From Capillidium heterosporum (lineage: Eukaryota; Entomophthoromycota; Entomophthoromycetes; Entomophthorales; Capillidiaceae): a DNA stretch of 64,000 nucleotides. The notes beneath the pieces were generated by a model. It was not told the origin of the DNA. It saw only the letters and a list, made by a program, of their open reading frames with translations, and did no database searches. The translations under genes and the position numbers were made by a program. The stretch is from positions 310,001 to 374,000 of the forward strand of contig WBMQ01000001.1 in assembly GCA_016630905.1 (NCBI GenBank). The letters run 5' to 3'. Positions within the stretch are counted from its first letter, which is position 1, and every line of letters starts with the position of its first letter. This document shows positions 1 through 11,682 of this stretch, piece after piece.

Positions 1-502
1 ACTTCCTTGTACCAACATCACTGGATTCACCTTGGATATCCCAGGTGGTAGCGGTGTAGACATTGACCGCGACTTCAGCAATTTAAAAGATGGTGCCGAC
101 CCCATCTACAATACGAAGCAGAGCTCGTGGGTAGTAAAAGAATTGGCTGAGAATAAAGAGTTCGACACGTTGAAAGTAAGCATCTTTATCAACGATTCAG
201 AAGATACCAACGTGTGCTGGGGTATCAAAATTGTCAACAAGGATATCATCATAAACTTGAACCCCAATAACTACACTATTTGCCCCACTAGGTTTATACC
301 AGCCACCAGGACTTGCTTGAAGGATTACGCCTTTTTGTTGGGCAAGTGTAAGTCGGGACCTTGTATGAACGATGGTTCAAAAGCTCGAATGGAGAAGTCC
401 GACAAATCCAAATCGGATAGTCCGGCAAGTTCGGATTCACGGATCAACTATTTGTCGACAAGTGCCTTGGTCGCTGTATTAACTTTTATTTACCTCCATT
501 AA
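1..502 (+). CDS. GPI-anchored secreted protein, C-terminal part (5' end outside window)
   Basis: The frame is open from base 2 and runs off the left edge, so only the last ~167 codons are seen. The visible part is a Cys-containing extracellular-type sequence (CysThrAsn near the edge and single Cys at NVCWG, TICPT, RTCLK, GKCKSGPCM), followed by a Lys/Ser-rich spacer and a short C-terminal hydrophobic tail ending in ALVAVLTFIYLH. Spacer plus hydrophobic tail with no cytoplasmic residues after it is the usual GPI-attachment signal. No catalytic family was recognised. A TA run and an AATAAA signal lie just after the stop. The membrane-anchored kelch gene next to it is also a cell-surface type. 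Confidence 0.6.
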   Translation, partial: LPCTNITGFTLDIPGGSGVDIDRDFSNLKDGADPIYNTKQSSWVVKELAENKEFDTLKVSIFINDSEDTNVCWGIKIVNKDIIINLNPNNYTICPTRFIPATRTCLKDYAFLLGKCKSGPCMNDGSKARMEKSDKSKSDSPASSDSRINYLSTSALVAVLTFIYLH

Positions 503-510
503 TCATTTTC

Positions 511-516
511 AATAAA
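511..516 (+). terminator. Poly(A) signal AATAAA
   Basis: AATAAA begins 9 nt after the stop of the GPI-protein gene and is followed by a (TA)n run at about 524-538. Confidence 0.5.
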
Positions 517-652
517 GTACACAAGATATATATATATATGAAAGCTTTCCAATAGTTACATCGCTTTAACACTTGACAATATAAAATTTTCAAAAAATAA
601 ACTTGCTCTAATTAAATAGCCTGATTTTTTATTAGATGTATAAGTATAATGT

Positions 653-1999
653 TTAAGAATTTCTCAAATGACATGCTGGTGGAGGAAGCTCCAAGCATTT
701 TCTAGAATCGGACACCACCGTAGAAGTTTCCGGGTTGAAGATGAGGTCCTTACTATTCACTATCTCATCGGACCATACCACCTCTTTGAAAGGTAGTGAA
801 GTCGCGTCAATTTCACCTTGTTGGTTCAAACTACCCTCGACTTGGATTTTCTTGTATCGATACAGAAGGTAAGCTCCTAAAGTAGTTAGTAAAAGGGCAA
901 TAACACCACCAACACTTCCACCAATTATAGAACCTAAGTTGGATGTTTCTAAGCTGGTGGTGTTACCTCTATCCATTGCCGGTAAAGTAAGAGTCAGCCT
1001 GAAATCCTTGATATTTATAAGTTGAGTTCTAGAAGACATCTGAGGACTATTGCCAAACTCTCCAAACGAAAATATCAGGTGTTGATTGTAGTAAGCTAGA
1101 CAACCAGAGCCTCTTGAATTGAACCCAGGTATAGTATGCATCTTCCATACAAAGCTCTTTAGATTCAAAACGTATATTTCTGAATTATGGTCCTCGTTCG
1201 GTTTATAACTCACACCTACCGTGTAAAACAAGTGGTCAATCGATGTACAGCTAGTACCACTATTTAGAAGCGGAATATCACCAATAGCGGTTATATTGGA
1301 CCATCTGGAGTTCGCTAGGTTATATTGCATTACTGCACTCTCCTGTGGGTTAAAGCTATGACCAAATGAGTTTCCACCAAGGGTGTATATGTTACCTTCA
1401 TAAAAACAACTTAAATGGCCAAAGACCGGCACATAAGTACTTTCTCGCTGGGACCAGCTCCTGTTTCTACTGTCAAATATAGAGATGGATGCTCTAGGAA
1501 AAAGTCCATCAATAGTACGATTATTTAACCAACCACTGTATTGGATATATTGGTTATCATTCCCTTTGAGGAATACAGTTCCATCACCAGACGAAGCTAT
1601 ATTCAAATTATTGGCACTGGATATAGCTAACCAGCCGTCAGTTGCCTCTTTATCCAAAGTCCACTTTTGCATCGATGTGTCAAAGACCTTGAAAACTTGA
1701 CCATAGCTACTATAACCACCGAACACAAATATGTTGGAAGATCCATTTCCCTGAGCGACTACTGCGGGTTGGTACACTTCCGGTTTAAAACCATCTACAG
1801 CTAAAAGTTCCCAAGGTGCTTCATCAATTTTACTTAAATTGGTGCCATTTAGCAGCGACAGCCTGTACACTTTGGTATTTTTTGTCCTGGATTAGTTTAA
1901 AGATGGAGTCATATACCCACCCAAATAATAAAGGTCATCGTTAACCAGTGCACATCCTCCACCTGCCAGGAACGGTATTCGGATTTGGGCATCGTATAA
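653..1999 (-). CDS. Kelch-repeat protein with one membrane anchor
   Basis: A 405-codon frame (653-1870) carries kelch-type blades with Gly-Gly or Gly turns (IFVFGGYSSYG, IYTLGGNSFG, LFYTVG, LIFSFGEFG), then a transmembrane helix (GGVIALLLTTLGAYLLYRY) and a ~60-residue cytoplasmic tail. Upstream the same frame continues to about 1999 as LLALLFDLYDA...AGGGCALVNDDLYYLGG, the usual start of such proteins with a signal-peptide-like stretch, but a TAA interrupts it near 1890. A GTATAT...CTAATCCAG segment of exactly 30 nt covers that TAA and would splice out in frame. That reading is inference, supported by 27-31 nt introns elsewhere in the window. I found no in-frame ATG for the first exon, so the 5' end may be damaged. 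Likely a surface adhesion or cell-wall protein; the ligand is unknown. Confidence 0.6.
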
Positions 2000-2100
2000 G
2001 TCGAAAAGTAATGCTAACAGTTGTGATTTCCAACATATAAAAAAGTGGTAGCTGATAAACTTTTAAGTGAAAGAAAATATTTCAAATAGTTACCAATCAT

Positions 2101-3240
2101 TTGTATTTGAATAAAAATTTAAGTACAATATATATCAAAGTGCATTTCTCCGAATTGGAATTGATGATGCTTAACTTTGAGATCTCTATCAATTGATAAT
2201 TTGAAAGTCTAATAAAGAATAGAGCTTAAATATAGTGTACAGTATAGAATAAGCTAAAATCAACAGTTGATAGAGACATTAAAGTCAATTGATTTGAAGA
2301 ATTGCTATATAGAAAAGAATTCGAGTAAATAATGTTTAATAGATAGTTTACTATCTATGACCCTGGGTTATTCCTTAGAAAATATATGCATAATAGCAAT
2401 CTATTCTTAAGCTTATACACTTCAAGAAACTTGTATATGCATGTTTCACAAGCTACTCTTAAACATAGGATGGGTTACTAGGATGGAAAGTACTTGGAAA
2501 TTAGATTTGTAAGTAGTACATCTTCTCATGAAATTGTGTCGAGTTATCTTTAGAAATCTTTGCTAGATTGATTATAAAAATTTCTAAAGTATAATTAAGG
2601 GCCTTACTAGAATATACAGCAGCTTAAACCATTACAAATACCTCCACAAATAGATGCCAATATATTCCAAAAAGCATGCCAATACATACCGAAAAATAGT
2701 TTGGGTTTTCAATAATAGCAACGACTTCTACCACACTCCTTTCATCAAATTTCCTTCTTTAATCGACAACTTCCATTTTCCTTATAAAAGGTGGCTCCGT
2801 CTAGACCAAGGCACTTCAATTAAAGTACGTTAGTCCTTCACTATTCTTCTCTATAATACAACTATATCAAGTCTTGCACCTTTCAAGTATATGCGTCTTT
2901 TAAATCTCCTATTGAACTATCAACGTCTCTTCAAATACAAGGCAATTAATAATCAAGAACGGTCAACAAAAACCATGTTTACCAAGCATCCAAGCCTATA
3001 GGTAAAAATAGATGCTGGTTTCAATCAGTTGTGGAACTGACAGAATTTAGCTCACTGTTATATTCAAGGAGAAATTTACAATTACTCAGTTCAATTTACT
3101 TCTCTTTTAACTACCCCATACCAACTTAGTCTATCAAACGAATACGTTTAAAAGGATAATTAAATTCCATCTGCAAGCCACATTTTACATTCTTTTGTTC
3201 GTTTTCAGTATAGCTAGTCTTTATTTAATTGTTCTTTCGA
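2101..3240. other. Intergenic region with a TATA box at 2783-2790
   Basis: No convincing coding region. TATAAAAG at 2783-2790 is followed by a pyrimidine-rich, UTR-like stretch (about 2820-2960) oriented toward the next gene, so an untranslated or small first exon of that gene may lie here. I could not place it. Confidence 0.4.
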
Positions 3241-3245
3241 AAAGG

Positions 3246-4480
3246 ATGACGACCCAAACTTTGAAACTAAAAAGTCCCGTACCAGCTCCAACTTAGATCC
3301 ATATCTCTACTCAAAGATACCAGTTCGGAAAGTCCCTTCAATCTAAATGAGCAACCTTCCTCCTACCTAGATCTGGATGCCTTCCCCATAAGCCCCAATT
3401 CTACTACAATTACCGACTCTTCGCTGCCATCACCGATTCTAACCACACCCTTCAAGGACGACCTTGACGATATCATAGATCTCACCAACTTGGATGACAA
3501 GACCTTGTTCGGAGTAGAATCCAAAGACTTTTTGCCGATAGTCACCAAGATGAAGCGAGAGGCTGAATCCGAAATGCTAGAGCTACCGATCGACGTCTTG
3601 CTCAAGAGTAGGAAGTTGAAGATCCCTCAAAGTATCCAAAGCTACTTGGATGACTTTCAACTGCAGTTGGAAGCCTATAAGAGTAAAGGTATAACCAACT
3701 TGGAGGATATGAAACTTCCTGTCTATCGACCACTGACTAGATCCACTACCTCTAGAGAAAGTTTGGATCGAAGGCACCGCAAGTGTCAATCTTTGTTTTT
3801 AGACGACTCCAACAAAGGTAGCAACCTCGCACCCAACAAGAATAAATCTAGGTCCAACGGTCAGCTCAAGCAAAGTCCCCAACTCCATCAAAAATCCAAA
3901 TCCTTATATATCCCTAATACTATCCTAACCACTGTAAATAGCCCAACCAATTCTACGTATACCAGTTCCCCCGACCTGAACTTAACCTTGAGTAAGAAGT
4001 TGGAGCAAGCACGGAAATTGAACGGAACCTAGCAACCGAAGGGTACTTCGACCTATATCTATGACTAACCTATCGATGCGATCCAATTCCAATGTCATGC
4101 CACCTACTCAATATAACTTGAGACGCAGTAGACCTTTATCGTTAAATTTGGACAAGATCTTGGAATCTGCACCTTTAACTACCTTCACCAACCCTAATCC
4201 AACTAATAGAGCTACCACCCAACGTAAAGTTAATAGACCAACCTCCTTGTACAATTTATCCAAAACGGTAGTAGATCGACCGTCCAAAATCCCCAGCTAT
4301 AACGACATCAACGTCAAATTAGATAAGCGCAACAGTTTGAGTTTGAGCGACGTATTGAATTTGCGATCCAAGTTCCTGGCCTTTGGCGATGGCACTGATA
4401 TTGGCGTAGCTAGTTTGAACTTGGATACCTTTGTTGTTAACGGCAAGACGTTTGTAAGTAAAATTCCCAAATTTATTTAA
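3246..4480 (+). CDS. Ser/Asn-rich low-complexity protein, reading frame broken
   Basis: Three consecutive open segments have the same composition (Ser, Asn, Leu, Lys; short basic SL motifs such as KCQSLFLDD, KSKSLYIPN, RPLSLNLDK, RPTSLYNL), so I read them as one gene. The longest runs in one frame to a TAG at 4030-4032 and the next, ending at 4480, is one base offset. The overlap of the two frames is only about 13 nt (4019-4032). A GTAAGA...CCGAAG segment (about 3992-4041, 50 nt) could be an intron that restores the frame, but it is GC-richer than other introns here and lacks a clear branch site. The N-terminus is also uncertain: an ATG at 3246 is offset from the main frame, which opens at about 3295. 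No domain recognised; probably a disordered regulatory protein. Confidence 0.45.
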
Positions 4481-4482
4481 CT

Positions 4483-4488
4483 AATAAA
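4483..4488 (+). terminator. Poly(A) signal AATAAA
   Basis: AATAAA starts 3 nt after the stop codon of the low-complexity gene. Confidence 0.4.
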
Positions 4489-4506
4489 GTATACTTGTAT
4501 TACATA

Positions 4507-4534
4507 TAAATACACATCAGCTTATGTGTATTTA
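4507..4534 (+). repeat. Perfect 11-bp inverted repeat (hairpin) in the 3' flank
   Basis: TAAATACACAT (4507-4517) pairs with ATGTGTATTTA (4524-4534) across a 6-nt CAGCTT loop, 27 nt after the stop codon. It could act in mRNA 3'-end formation or stability. Confidence 0.5.
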
Positions 4535-4925
4535 AATAAATATTTGTGTAATAAGCTTTTATAGATTTACCAGAAATTTTCAGCTAAAATGGTATTCTTT
4601 ACATCTATAGTTTAAATTTATTGATAAAGATTTGAAGGTAGGTAAAGCAGTCCTTTAGAGCCACTTTTGGAATGATATATACTTTGAACATTGAAACGGA
4701 TGGCCGATTCATTTTTAGTTACTTGGGATACTAGATCCTGAGGTATACAATGAGGGTGCCCATCGGTTCCATAGAAAAACCAAGTGCTGTGAATAGCGGA
4801 AATTTATCTTTTGGATTTGTCCTGAAATACTCTCCTACCTATCAGTGCTTCTTATTACTAATTCTAATCCGGAGGAATATACCCTGGTATAAAGCATACT
4901 TAGGGGATTGTAATTAACATTTGAA

Positions 4926-5871
4926 ATGATTAATGGCTATTTGAAATATTTTTCTTTCATCTAAAAGTTTGCCAATCCAATATACTTTTATATACTAACA
5001 ACCAAAATCTTTCCATCAATATTATCATTCATGCTACTTCTCGACTTATACGATAGCCGGTATAGCCTGCTGCATCTAACGAGGTGGGAGATATGCACTG
5101 ATCAAGGATGACCTGTACTATCTAGGTGGGTTTTTAACCCATATTCAGATCCAGCTAGAGTAGAGAATCTTCAAATGTACAGGCTATCTCTAGTAAATGG
5201 TACCATTTTAAGTATATCTGAAAAAGGTATCATGAGAGTCTTTATTAAATTATCCAAAAAAACTTATACTAGATGGTTACTATTTACCAAAAGTGTACCA
5301 ACTGAAAACCAAAAACGAATGCTAACTTTGATACGGAAATATACATATTAGATTTGAGAAGTTTCGTATGGACAAGGTTTAATGTGATTGGGTTTACTTC
5401 TAGAGCTAATAATTGTCTGGCTTACTATAACCAGCACCTAATGTTTTCATTTGAGGACTATAGATATCCCCTTAAAGTCTCTTCGAAAACTCAATTTATA
5501 AACATCAACGATTTCAGGCTAGTTGCTGCTTTGCTAGTCGAGAATAGAAGCAATATTACAAATTTGGATTTATCATCAAAGAATAGAAGAAATATCACCA
5601 GTCTGCAAACATCCAATCTAGACACTATCTTAGGTAGAAGCACTAGTGATTTTGTTACCTTTTTATTAATTGTTTTCGAGATCTATCGTTAACATCTATC
5701 CAAGCAAGATACAAATATAATTTGAATCCATAAAATGAAGTTGATGAGGCATAGTTACCTTTCAAAGAGTTGGTATGGTCTGATGAGATAATAGGCAGTA
5801 GGGACCTCACTTTCGATCCTGAAGCTTCCATAATAGTATTCGATTCTAATATTGGCTTAGAGCTGACTAGA
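4926..5871 (+). pseudogene. Decayed inverted copy of the kelch-membrane gene
   Basis: The segment follows the kelch gene at 653-2100 from end to end but on the opposite strand. Shared pieces are an upstream ATGATT...TATTTGAAATAT stretch, a GACCTGTACTATCTAGGTGGG segment, YRLSL, then SFVW...CLAYYNQHLMFSF (about 5360-5455), the ETSN/QTSN juxtamembrane part and the cytoplasmic tail LPFKELVWSDEI...DPEASIIVFDS (to about 5871). It has stop codons, frame changes and lacks the middle of the propeller (about 700 bp deleted). It is clearly non-functional as a kelch protein. Confidence 0.8.
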
Positions 5872-6780
5872 TCAATGTAATGTTCATATATCCATCTAAT
5901 AAAAATGGCATGTCTTTTATTTAATTTCAATGCTATCTCGCTGTTATATTGAATTTCCTGTAGTTTAGACTTGGAATAGAAAAACTTAAATAGTAAACTG
6001 TAACTTGCATGTTCTTAAATAACTGTAGATTCTATACATTTCCCCTTTAAGCCATAATTGCAATTATTTTTAAACAAAGTTTGCAAGCCTATACAAGCTG
6101 ATTCTAAATTGAAAGTTGTTTTACACTAGAAAAAAGCAAATATAGAACTGTTCTTTTAGGAATCCATTTCAATATTTTTATTTTGTCTGCATTAACTTTT
6201 GAATGTAAAATGTCGCACTGTAGTATACTACAAGCTCCTCTAACTTGGAATAAAGTTTACCGAACCCTACCTCAATCCCAAGTTTCACTACACAATTTAG
6301 ATATCCTACCTTGCCTAAATTAGGCATGTCCGTATATCTAAATTTTCAAAAAATATAGAAGATAGCTGTGATAGACATAAGGTTCAAGTGATTACTACTT
6401 TATATTTCTAGCTTCATAGCCTGTTAAAAATAGTAGAGCAATCTGTCCCGGTAATATTTGCAAATTTCTACAGCTGGATTTAAGAGTTTTTGGCACTATT
6501 TTAGAAACAATATTGTATGAAAATTTATATCAAGTTTGCTATAAAATTACAGGAAAGTTTATTGAATTATAATAGTAAAGTGACAAGTAATTACATCAGC
6601 CATGTTTTCAATAGTCGTAGGATAGGCTATCTTATTGCCTTATAAGAGATGTGGTGGTAAACGTAGCTACGTTTCAAAGTAGTTTATTTGTTGATTATCC
6701 TAAGAAGCATTGTAGTATTCTGATCGAAAGTTTCGTATAAATATAGAAAGCTTAATCTATCTATTTACATTTATAGAAAC
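5872..6780. other. Intergenic region upstream of the MFS gene
   Basis: AT-rich, no supported coding region. TATAAATA at 6736-6743, 38 bp before the MFS start codon, is the likely core promoter. Confidence 0.4.
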
Positions 6781-8466
6781 ATGACACCAGTACCAAACAT
6801 CAATTCCAATTCTAACAAAGAAGAGAACGAAGTAGACTTCGACTCCAACTTCACTTTAAACTTAGAGACTGACACCTACACCTATACCGAATCCATCGTA
6901 GAGGATTCCGACGAAAAGGTGTTAGACCTAACCCCACCCCCAAACCTGTCAACTAAAACCCTGCTCCCAAAGCTATTATGCATCTACCTGACCATTTTCA
7001 TAGGCTCCATAGACACCACTTTACTAACCACTTCCCTCCTCCAACTTTCCCACAAATTCCATACTACATCTACAACAACTACCTATCTAACGATATCTTA
7101 CCTTTTAACATCTACAAGCATGCAACCAATCTATGGAAAACTCGTCGAGCTATTTTCGATACGTAGTGTCTTACTTATCTTACTAAGTATTTACAGTATC
7201 AGTTTAGTAGGATGTGGGTTTGCAACCAACGCGACGACTTTCATACTATTTCGGTTAATAGGCGGTTTAGGTGGAGGTGGTTTGTACCCCATATGTATCA
7301 TCTGGTTAGCTCAATCGGTTGGAGTGAAGAGCCATAGTCTATACTTTAGCTTCGCTAGTTTGATATATTTCATTGCCAATCTGCTGGGTCCATTACTGAG
7401 TGGCTACTTTGCTGACAACTTTTCGATGAACTTCAACTATTTGATTGCCTACCTATGTATGATACCGCTATGTGCTATAAATCTACTGTTGATACATTTC
7501 ATCCTAAACAATAAGTTGAAAGTCAATAGTAGAAAAAGCTTTAGATCCAAGCTCCAGACATTAGATTTAAAGGGCACGTTGGCGTTGTTCACCTTCACCT
7601 TTTCTCTACTGCTAAGTTTAACTTGGTTAGGTAGTAATAAGGATGGTAAGCTACCTTTGAAAACGACCTTGGTGCTAGTAGCCTGTGTAGTATCGCTGAT
7701 AGTTTTCGTAGTCGTAGAGTACAAGTTTACTGAAAATAAGGAGCCGATAATCTCCAAGCACCTACTAAACCGCAACACTCTACTAACTAACTTAAACTCC
7801 TTCCTAAGCGGCGGTATACTAAACGTTCTGACTTACTACCTACCCCTGTACTATCAAACTTTGATTGGTTTACCAGCCACTTCATCCAACTTGAAGTTAG
7901 TACCTATGCTCCTAGGTTCCGTCCTGTTCAGCGTTGTAGGTGGAATAGTTATGTTGAAGACCAACTTGTATTACTCTTTATCCATCCTTGGAAGCAGCAT
8001 ACAATTAATCGGATGTCTGCTGCTAGTGCTACTATTTCGAAGCAATATCCCCAGTTTTGAAATCATAATATCTATAGTACTGGTAGGTATGGGCTCCGGT
8101 TTAAACTTTCAGACCAACACGGTGATAGTTCAGAATTCAGTTCAAAAAAAGCATATGGCTAGCTCAACCTCCCTACTTTATTTTACCAATTTATTAGGTG
8201 GGCTGCTGACTTTAGCTCTTCAAGGCTCTTTATTCAATTCGACTTTACATACCAAGTTAGTGAGGCTGATACCTAAGGATTATATCGACAAGGATAGCTT
8301 GGTTTCGGTTGCTGAAGTTGGTAAAGTAAGTTTAGATATCGATTTTAGTTTGATAATCGAAGCCTATAGTCAAAATTTCAAGCTACTTTTCGTCACCTTG
8401 ATTCCCTACGCTGCTGTTGCCTTACTCGCTATTCTGTTTTTGAAACGGGTTCCTTTGAAGGGCTAA
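6781..8466 (+). CDS. MFS drug:H+ antiporter-2 (14-TM) family transporter
   Basis: Intronless 561-residue protein in the plasma- or vacuolar-membrane multidrug family. After a ~60-residue acidic cytoplasmic N-terminus the first helix carries GSIDTTLLTTSL (motif D1, usually LDxTIV). Motif A is degenerate (GKLVELFSIRSV instead of GxLxDxxGRR). A glycine block RLIGGLGGGGLYPI and motif C (LLGPLLSGYFAD) follow, and more helices run to the C-terminal KRVPLKG. It is a diverged paralogue of the transporter pair at 40.9 and 45.5 kb and, unlike them, has no frame problem. The weak motif A could mean altered coupling or substrate. Substrate not predictable. Confidence 0.85.
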   Translation: MTPVPNINSNSNKEENEVDFDSNFTLNLETDTYTYTESIVEDSDEKVLDLTPPPNLSTKTLLPKLLCIYLTIFIGSIDTTLLTTSLLQLSHKFHTTSTTTTYLTISYLLTSTSMQPIYGKLVELFSIRSVLLILLSIYSISLVGCGFATNATTFILFRLIGGLGGGGLYPICIIWLAQSVGVKSHSLYFSFASLIYFIANLLGPLLSGYFADNFSMNFNYLIAYLCMIPLCAINLLLIHFILNNKLKVNSRKSFRSKLQTLDLKGTLALFTFTFSLLLSLTWLGSNKDGKLPLKTTLVLVACVVSLIVFVVVEYKFTENKEPIISKHLLNRNTLLTNLNSFLSGGILNVLTYYLPLYYQTLIGLPATSSNLKLVPMLLGSVLFSVVGGIVMLKTNLYYSLSILGSSIQLIGCLLLVLLFRSNIPSFEIIISIVLVGMGSGLNFQTNTVIVQNSVQKKHMASSTSLLYFTNLLGGLLTLALQGSLFNSTLHTKLVRLIPKDYIDKDSLVSVAEVGKVSLDIDFSLIIEAYSQNFKLLFVTLIPYAAVALLAILFLKRVPLKG

Positions 8467-8979
8467 TAGTATGCCGGGAAGCTGTAATATTTCAATTAAA
8501 AACTTTTTGGCCTCTACCTGTTGCTTCTTTAGTTTATGAACTTGATCTTGTCACTGAATAACTAATGCATCAAACATTCTTGTAAAAGTGCACGTAGTTA
8601 AACATCATATCTAGAAATTCTTTACCATGTTAGAAAATCTCAGCCATAAATCGACAGATAAATCGGATAGGTTCTAGAACTAAAATGATCAGTCATTCCT
8701 GCTGAAAGCCGTTACTATCTGCTAGAAAATTTCCATTACCAGGCCATCTACATGAGGGTTGAAAGGAGAAGGAAGTAAAAGTCTATTTGAAGAGAGATAA
8801 AACCTGAAATAGGAACAAGTAGATCGCTATCATAAAGCAGCACTTTGTACAAAATATAAAAGAATGGTTTGGTCTATTAAGCTAATGAAATACAATAAAT
8901 GTCAGCATATATATCACCACTTAAATCACCCATTACTTTAAAAAGCCAAATGTAAAAGCACACATGCCAATTTAATCCT
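8467..8979. other. Convergent intergenic region
   Basis: About 510 bp between the MFS gene (+) and the MAPEG gene (-). No coding potential supported; only 3' flanks. Confidence 0.4.
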
Positions 8980-9802
8980 TTAGAAGGGAGTAGCCAAAAA
9001 CATCTTGCACAAAATCTCAAAATAGCCGTCAAAGTTCCGTACGGTAGCGTGCAGGAACAACAAAAAGGTAGCGGCATGTCCAATGTTATAAATAACGGAA
9101 CGGGCAGTTGAGATGTTCAAGATATAAGTTACAAAGTGGGCTTGGCGGGCTATACAATGGCACAGCGCAAAGCTATCATATCAAAAATAAAAGCAAAGTT
9201 AAATAAAAGCTTCAAAGAGAAAAACTTACTAGGCGATCTTATCAGTAGGTACCTCGTTGAGATGGGCAGTTATAACGGCAATGGCGAAGGCTTTTAAAGG
9301 ATATAAAGTTAGTATCAAAATAGAAAACTAAAAGTGGATGTTAAACTTACCTGGAAAGACTTCATGGGCGTTCTCTTGGAATCCTTGGGCCCGAGCGCAT
9401 ACTCCCGTCAATAAATGGTTGGATTTACGTGGATACTACCGTACAAAAATAAAAAATCAGCATCTCCAACACTATAAATCAAAAAATACCTCGTTGTCGT
9501 AACCTCCAGCCGCAAATGAACTTCTATAGATAATGGAAACAGCACCACTATAGAGGATTGGTTTGGAAAAACTGGACCATAACTAAGAAGAATGGAACCT
9601 TGTCCTTGTCGACAATAGTTTCAATGAGGCTTAAGATAGATTCATGGATAAAAGTGAATTGGTGAAAGTGAACTATGAAGAAGCTGGCAATAATTTGAAA
9701 GGTAGATATTAAGGCTGGTAAGACTACCAAGGTGTGTAGCTTTAACGATTGGGGTTTTTCATCCTTCTTTCCTTCATCAACTTTGGTTTTGGTGTCCGTC
9801 AT
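8980..9802 (-). CDS. MAPEG-family integral membrane protein
   Basis: Four-exon gene on the minus strand. After a Lys-rich N-terminus a hydrophobic helix follows (LVVLPALISTFQIIASFFIV), then SFAAGGYDNE|YPRKSNHLLTGVCARAQGFQENAHEVFP|AFAIAVITAH (bars mark splice sites), then helices YFALCHCIARQAHFVTYILN and HAATFLLFLHATVRNF. The order NxPR...RAxxxxxN..E.FP plus following helices is the MAPEG signature (membrane-associated eicosanoid/glutathione metabolism fold; fungal members often lack known activity). Introns at about 9435-9490, 9290-9350 and 9168-9225 have good GT-AG ends. Between codons for VPFFL and SGAVSIIYR (about 9548-9586) the frame moves by +1 without an obvious intron. Confidence 0.7.
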
Positions 9803-11682
9803 ACTTGAAAATTTCTCTTTGATCAACAGATGGAAAGTAAATGCAGTTGGTTTTTGGAAAGGTAGTGTTTATGAATGTTTTGACTTGGACTAAGGGATTT
9901 TTGTATTGTTGGGTTACGTAAGTGGGTCAAGTTATTCGATCATAGGATTCGAGGTAAACTTTGAAACCTTGACTCCTTTATTGGTAGGCACTGCAAATCT
10001 TATTTTGCTATATCTTTGAAACTGCCACATCACACCATCACCCTTTCAACACGATGGAATAAATGTAGGCTGCATCTCTAGGCTTTCGGATAAAGTTAGT
10101 GCTGGGCTTATCCTCATCCAGTTTGAAAAGCAGTTGCCTAATATTTTGTTTGCTAGCAAGATTGGATTTGTATAGCCTACAACCTTCGCTCCTGTAATAA
10201 TATATTTGCATCCCCTTTAAAGATTGAAGATAGATGCGGTGACACATAAGGGATACAATCTTTCTACAGAATTAAGATTCTAAACTACTGGTACTGACAT
10301 AACTCCTATACTACAAGCGTTGAATCAAATAATTAGTAACTATTCCTATTTTAATCGAAACAAAATTGATTACAATTTTAGGAATCTACATCGATTTGGT
10401 GGGTTGCGTTTTCCATCTACTCGAGGTATAGTTTGAATGCTATTGGTAGTATACCAACTCTTTCGTTGTTGAAGCCATCATTGTAGGTACACATATAAAC
10501 GTTTTTAAGATGTGTTTAGAAACAAATGCCAAATTTAACTATATAAATGCACTTTTTTAATTTTGAAGTTGTACCACCAAATGTAAAGAAAAGGCTTTAT
10601 AAAATCAAAGGCATTTATATATTTGTTTAAGTACTCGAAAGTTACACAAGCTACATCTTAAATGAAGAGTTCCCACGTATTTTTGATTATATAGAAACTA
10701 AAGGCTTGCTATTGCAGTTATAGCCTCAAGTTCAAAGCTTTTAAAAATTTGGACAATGTACCTACAACCAAAGGATACGGCATATATTTCATAGAAGGGC
10801 TTAATTACTACCATACCTTTGGAATATAGCATGTCAAAGTTTGTCATACAAATCCTATTTTTCAAAACCATGTATGGCAAGTATTAGTAGACCAATTATA
10901 ATGCAACTTCGTTTGAGGATCAAAACCACACTTACTGACACAATCTAATATAGTGCAAACTGATGAGATTAAGGTTTAATTTAGTACAAGTGGCAACGCT
11001 TTAAAACGACGCATCATTATAATAGACTTGGATAACCCTTTTTCTAAAGCCTCCCCTTTACCCTGACCCATATAGCTTAGTAAAGTTTTACTTGGAAAAG
11101 TAGTACAAGTGCTGGGAAAGCCGTTCCAACATAAAAACATCCCCCCAAACAATCGGCAGATTGCACCTTTAAGGTGGAGTAGGCTTATCAAAGTATAGTG
11201 GATTTTGGAAAGAACTATCCAATAAAGTCACCTTCTAACGGCCTTGTAGGTGCTGGTATTGGCCATTTAGCAAGCTTTTAGCTAGTCTTGGCCGTTACAA
11301 GTTAAAAGTGCTTGATTAGGTTAAGTTTATACCCCACATTTGGAAGTTGAATTACTTTTTCGACAAGGTCAAACTTCAATACTTCAATTAGACCGTCTAA
11401 AAATTTATTTGGCTCAATGTATAGGAAGTTTATAAACGTTATTTAGTATATTTCCTTGCAAATCATAAGCAAAGAGTTTCATCCAACTTTAATCCCATAA
11501 TCACATCCTAATCATTTGATAAAAACGGTTCCATTCTACACCTTTTGCATTAATGTCCTACTAGATTTATTTCTTACACCTTCATTACCTTCTTCTTACA
11601 TCTCTATCCCTCCCTTATTTTAATATAATAAACATCGCTTAAAATCTACACCTATAATTATAAACTCCACTTAATTATAAAG
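9803..11682. other. Long intergenic region
   Basis: About 1.9 kb without a supported gene. Short minus-strand frames at 10038-10247 and 10976-11191 have no start context, partner exons or family resemblance. The last 150 bp before 11683 are pyrimidine-rich and look like a promoter and 5' UTR. Confidence 0.35.

Noticed and set aside
3363-3605. Minus-strand frame opposite the low-complexity gene
   Set aside because: Ser-rich mirror frame of the plus-strand coding segment.
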